NCBI GenBank assembly: GCA_002633025.1
Contig: NMRB01000045.1
Coordinates: 393,101 to 457,100, forward strand
Reading direction: 5' to 3'
Length of the DNA stretch: 64,000 nt
From: Notospermus geniculatus
Taxonomy: Eukaryota > Nemertea > Pilidiophora > Heteronemertea > Lineidae
Of this stretch, positions 63,288 through 64,000 are shown piece after piece. Position 1 is the stretch's first letter. Each line of letters begins with the position of its first letter. The position numbers were made by a program, and so were the translations under genes. Under the pieces are notes generated by a model that saw only the letters and a program-made list of their open reading frames with translations, had not been told where the DNA came from and ran no database searches.

Positions 63288-63818
63288 TTATTTCTAAGAC
63301 GGACGAATAAAATCGATGAGACTGATATGTTTTTTTAAATCATCAAGATAAAATTAGGAGAATATACTATCCACAGGAGCTTACCGTTTATACCGCCAGT
63401 GGAAAGCGAACAATCAGAGATGTTTGCACATCTCCACCCAACAAAACCTCTGATTATAGGTTTTATGCCACTTGGTGGGGCAAGGCATAGGCAAGTATCG
63501 TATTTTATCGATGCAAGCAGTTCAAGTTGTCGACTCGCATACAATGTAACATTTTACAAATACACGAAGTACAGGTCAATTTCAACTGCATACAGAGTAA
63601 ATTACACAATATTCTCCGTGTTCAATGGCAGAACTGGACGAAAGGGCAAATCACACATGCAGCCTTCGATGAGTTTTTATGATTTTAAAAGTGGGAAATA
63701 TGCTGGTCCAATAAACTTGAAAACCAGGAGGGAATGTTTAGAATGGAATCGCCGCGAATACATGGTTCAGGTGTATAATTTTTGGGCGATTTAAGATAAC
63801 ATGGAAGGGATCTCTGTG
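63288..63818 (+). pseudogene. Truncated duplicate of the 60,615 ORF
   Basis: It matches 60550-61089 at high identity, including about 60 bp upstream of the start. The start codon is changed (AAGATGG in copy 1, AAGATAA here). A stop replaces a codon (GGGCGATTCAG in copy 1, GGGCGATTTAA here, about 63791). The match ends abruptly after ATCTCTGT at about 63818. It is therefore a partial copy with at least two disabling changes. Confidence 0.8.
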
Positions 63819-64000
63819 ATAATAAGCAAGAAGTCAATCTCCAGAATTCACGAATTTTCGACCCCAACCGGGGTCTTTTTCAAGTGGAACTTTACAATCT
63901 GAAACTCTAGAAAAGACTGAGCTGAAACCCAAATGTAGAACTAACACCTGTGTAGACAGGATGAGTGAGCAATTAAGGAAAGAATAGTGTTCAAGCACCA
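63819..64000. other. Unassigned end of window
   Basis: This sequence directly follows the pseudogene breakpoint and includes GACCCCAACCGGGGTC, a perfect palindrome. It probably belongs to another repeat that caused the truncation. Confidence 0.35.

Overview
This window is eukaryotic nuclear DNA from an animal with introns and a very high load of transposable elements. There are no operons and no ribosome binding sites. Phase-matched GT-AG exons, tRNA-derived SINEs with ATT tails, a BEL/Pao retrotransposon, a Helentron-type rolling-circle transposon and dozens of fold-back MITEs fit a marine invertebrate. The frequent TAGGCCTA palindrome and the 'GTCCGTCGTC' interspersed repeat make me favour an echinoderm or hemichordate, or possibly a lancelet. 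That assignment is inference. Two long N gaps and three single Ns show it is a draft scaffold.

Layout. 1-10 kb: gene-free, built of fold-back elements (884-1916, 2806-3556, 4483-5725, 5758-6113, 6680-7970 with two nested MITEs) and a 347-bp tandem repeat next to a gap. 10.5-19.5 kb: a three-exon plus-strand gene for a predicted 510-residue protein, with two ubiquitin-like folds and a helical C-terminal half. I do not recognise the protein. Its second intron carries a tandem duplication that looks like two haplotypes assembled end to end, and one copy shows a MITE-free site. 19.5-25 kb: a dense nest of MITEs, a second gap and a SINE. 25-36.5 kb: a large, apparently intact Helentron. It has a 2,465-aa Rep/helicase/endonuclease with an N-terminal herpesvirus-tegument-type (C76-like) cysteine protease domain, followed by a separate three-exon RPA-like OB-fold gene. 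37.4-44.3 kb: a very young BEL/Pao element on the minus strand, with two 473-bp LTRs differing at 2 positions and a 5-bp target duplication. It sits inside an older interspersed repeat. 45-59 kb: an orphan 3' terminal exon, a small membrane-protein ORF, more fold-back elements, an inverted minisatellite pair, a truncated CR1/L2-like LINE, a decayed mariner-like element and interrupted SINEs. 59.7-64 kb: a PAN/apple-like exon, then two long unrecognised single-exon ORFs and a truncated pseudogene copy of the first.

How the parts relate. Most of the window is a record of nested insertion, and several target sites can be read directly because an uninterrupted copy is also present. The most biologically complete system is the Helentron, which encodes its own initiator nuclease, helicase, endonuclease, cysteine protease and single-strand-binding protein. 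The least explained material is the 10.5-19.5 kb gene and the 60.6-63.8 kb ORF family.
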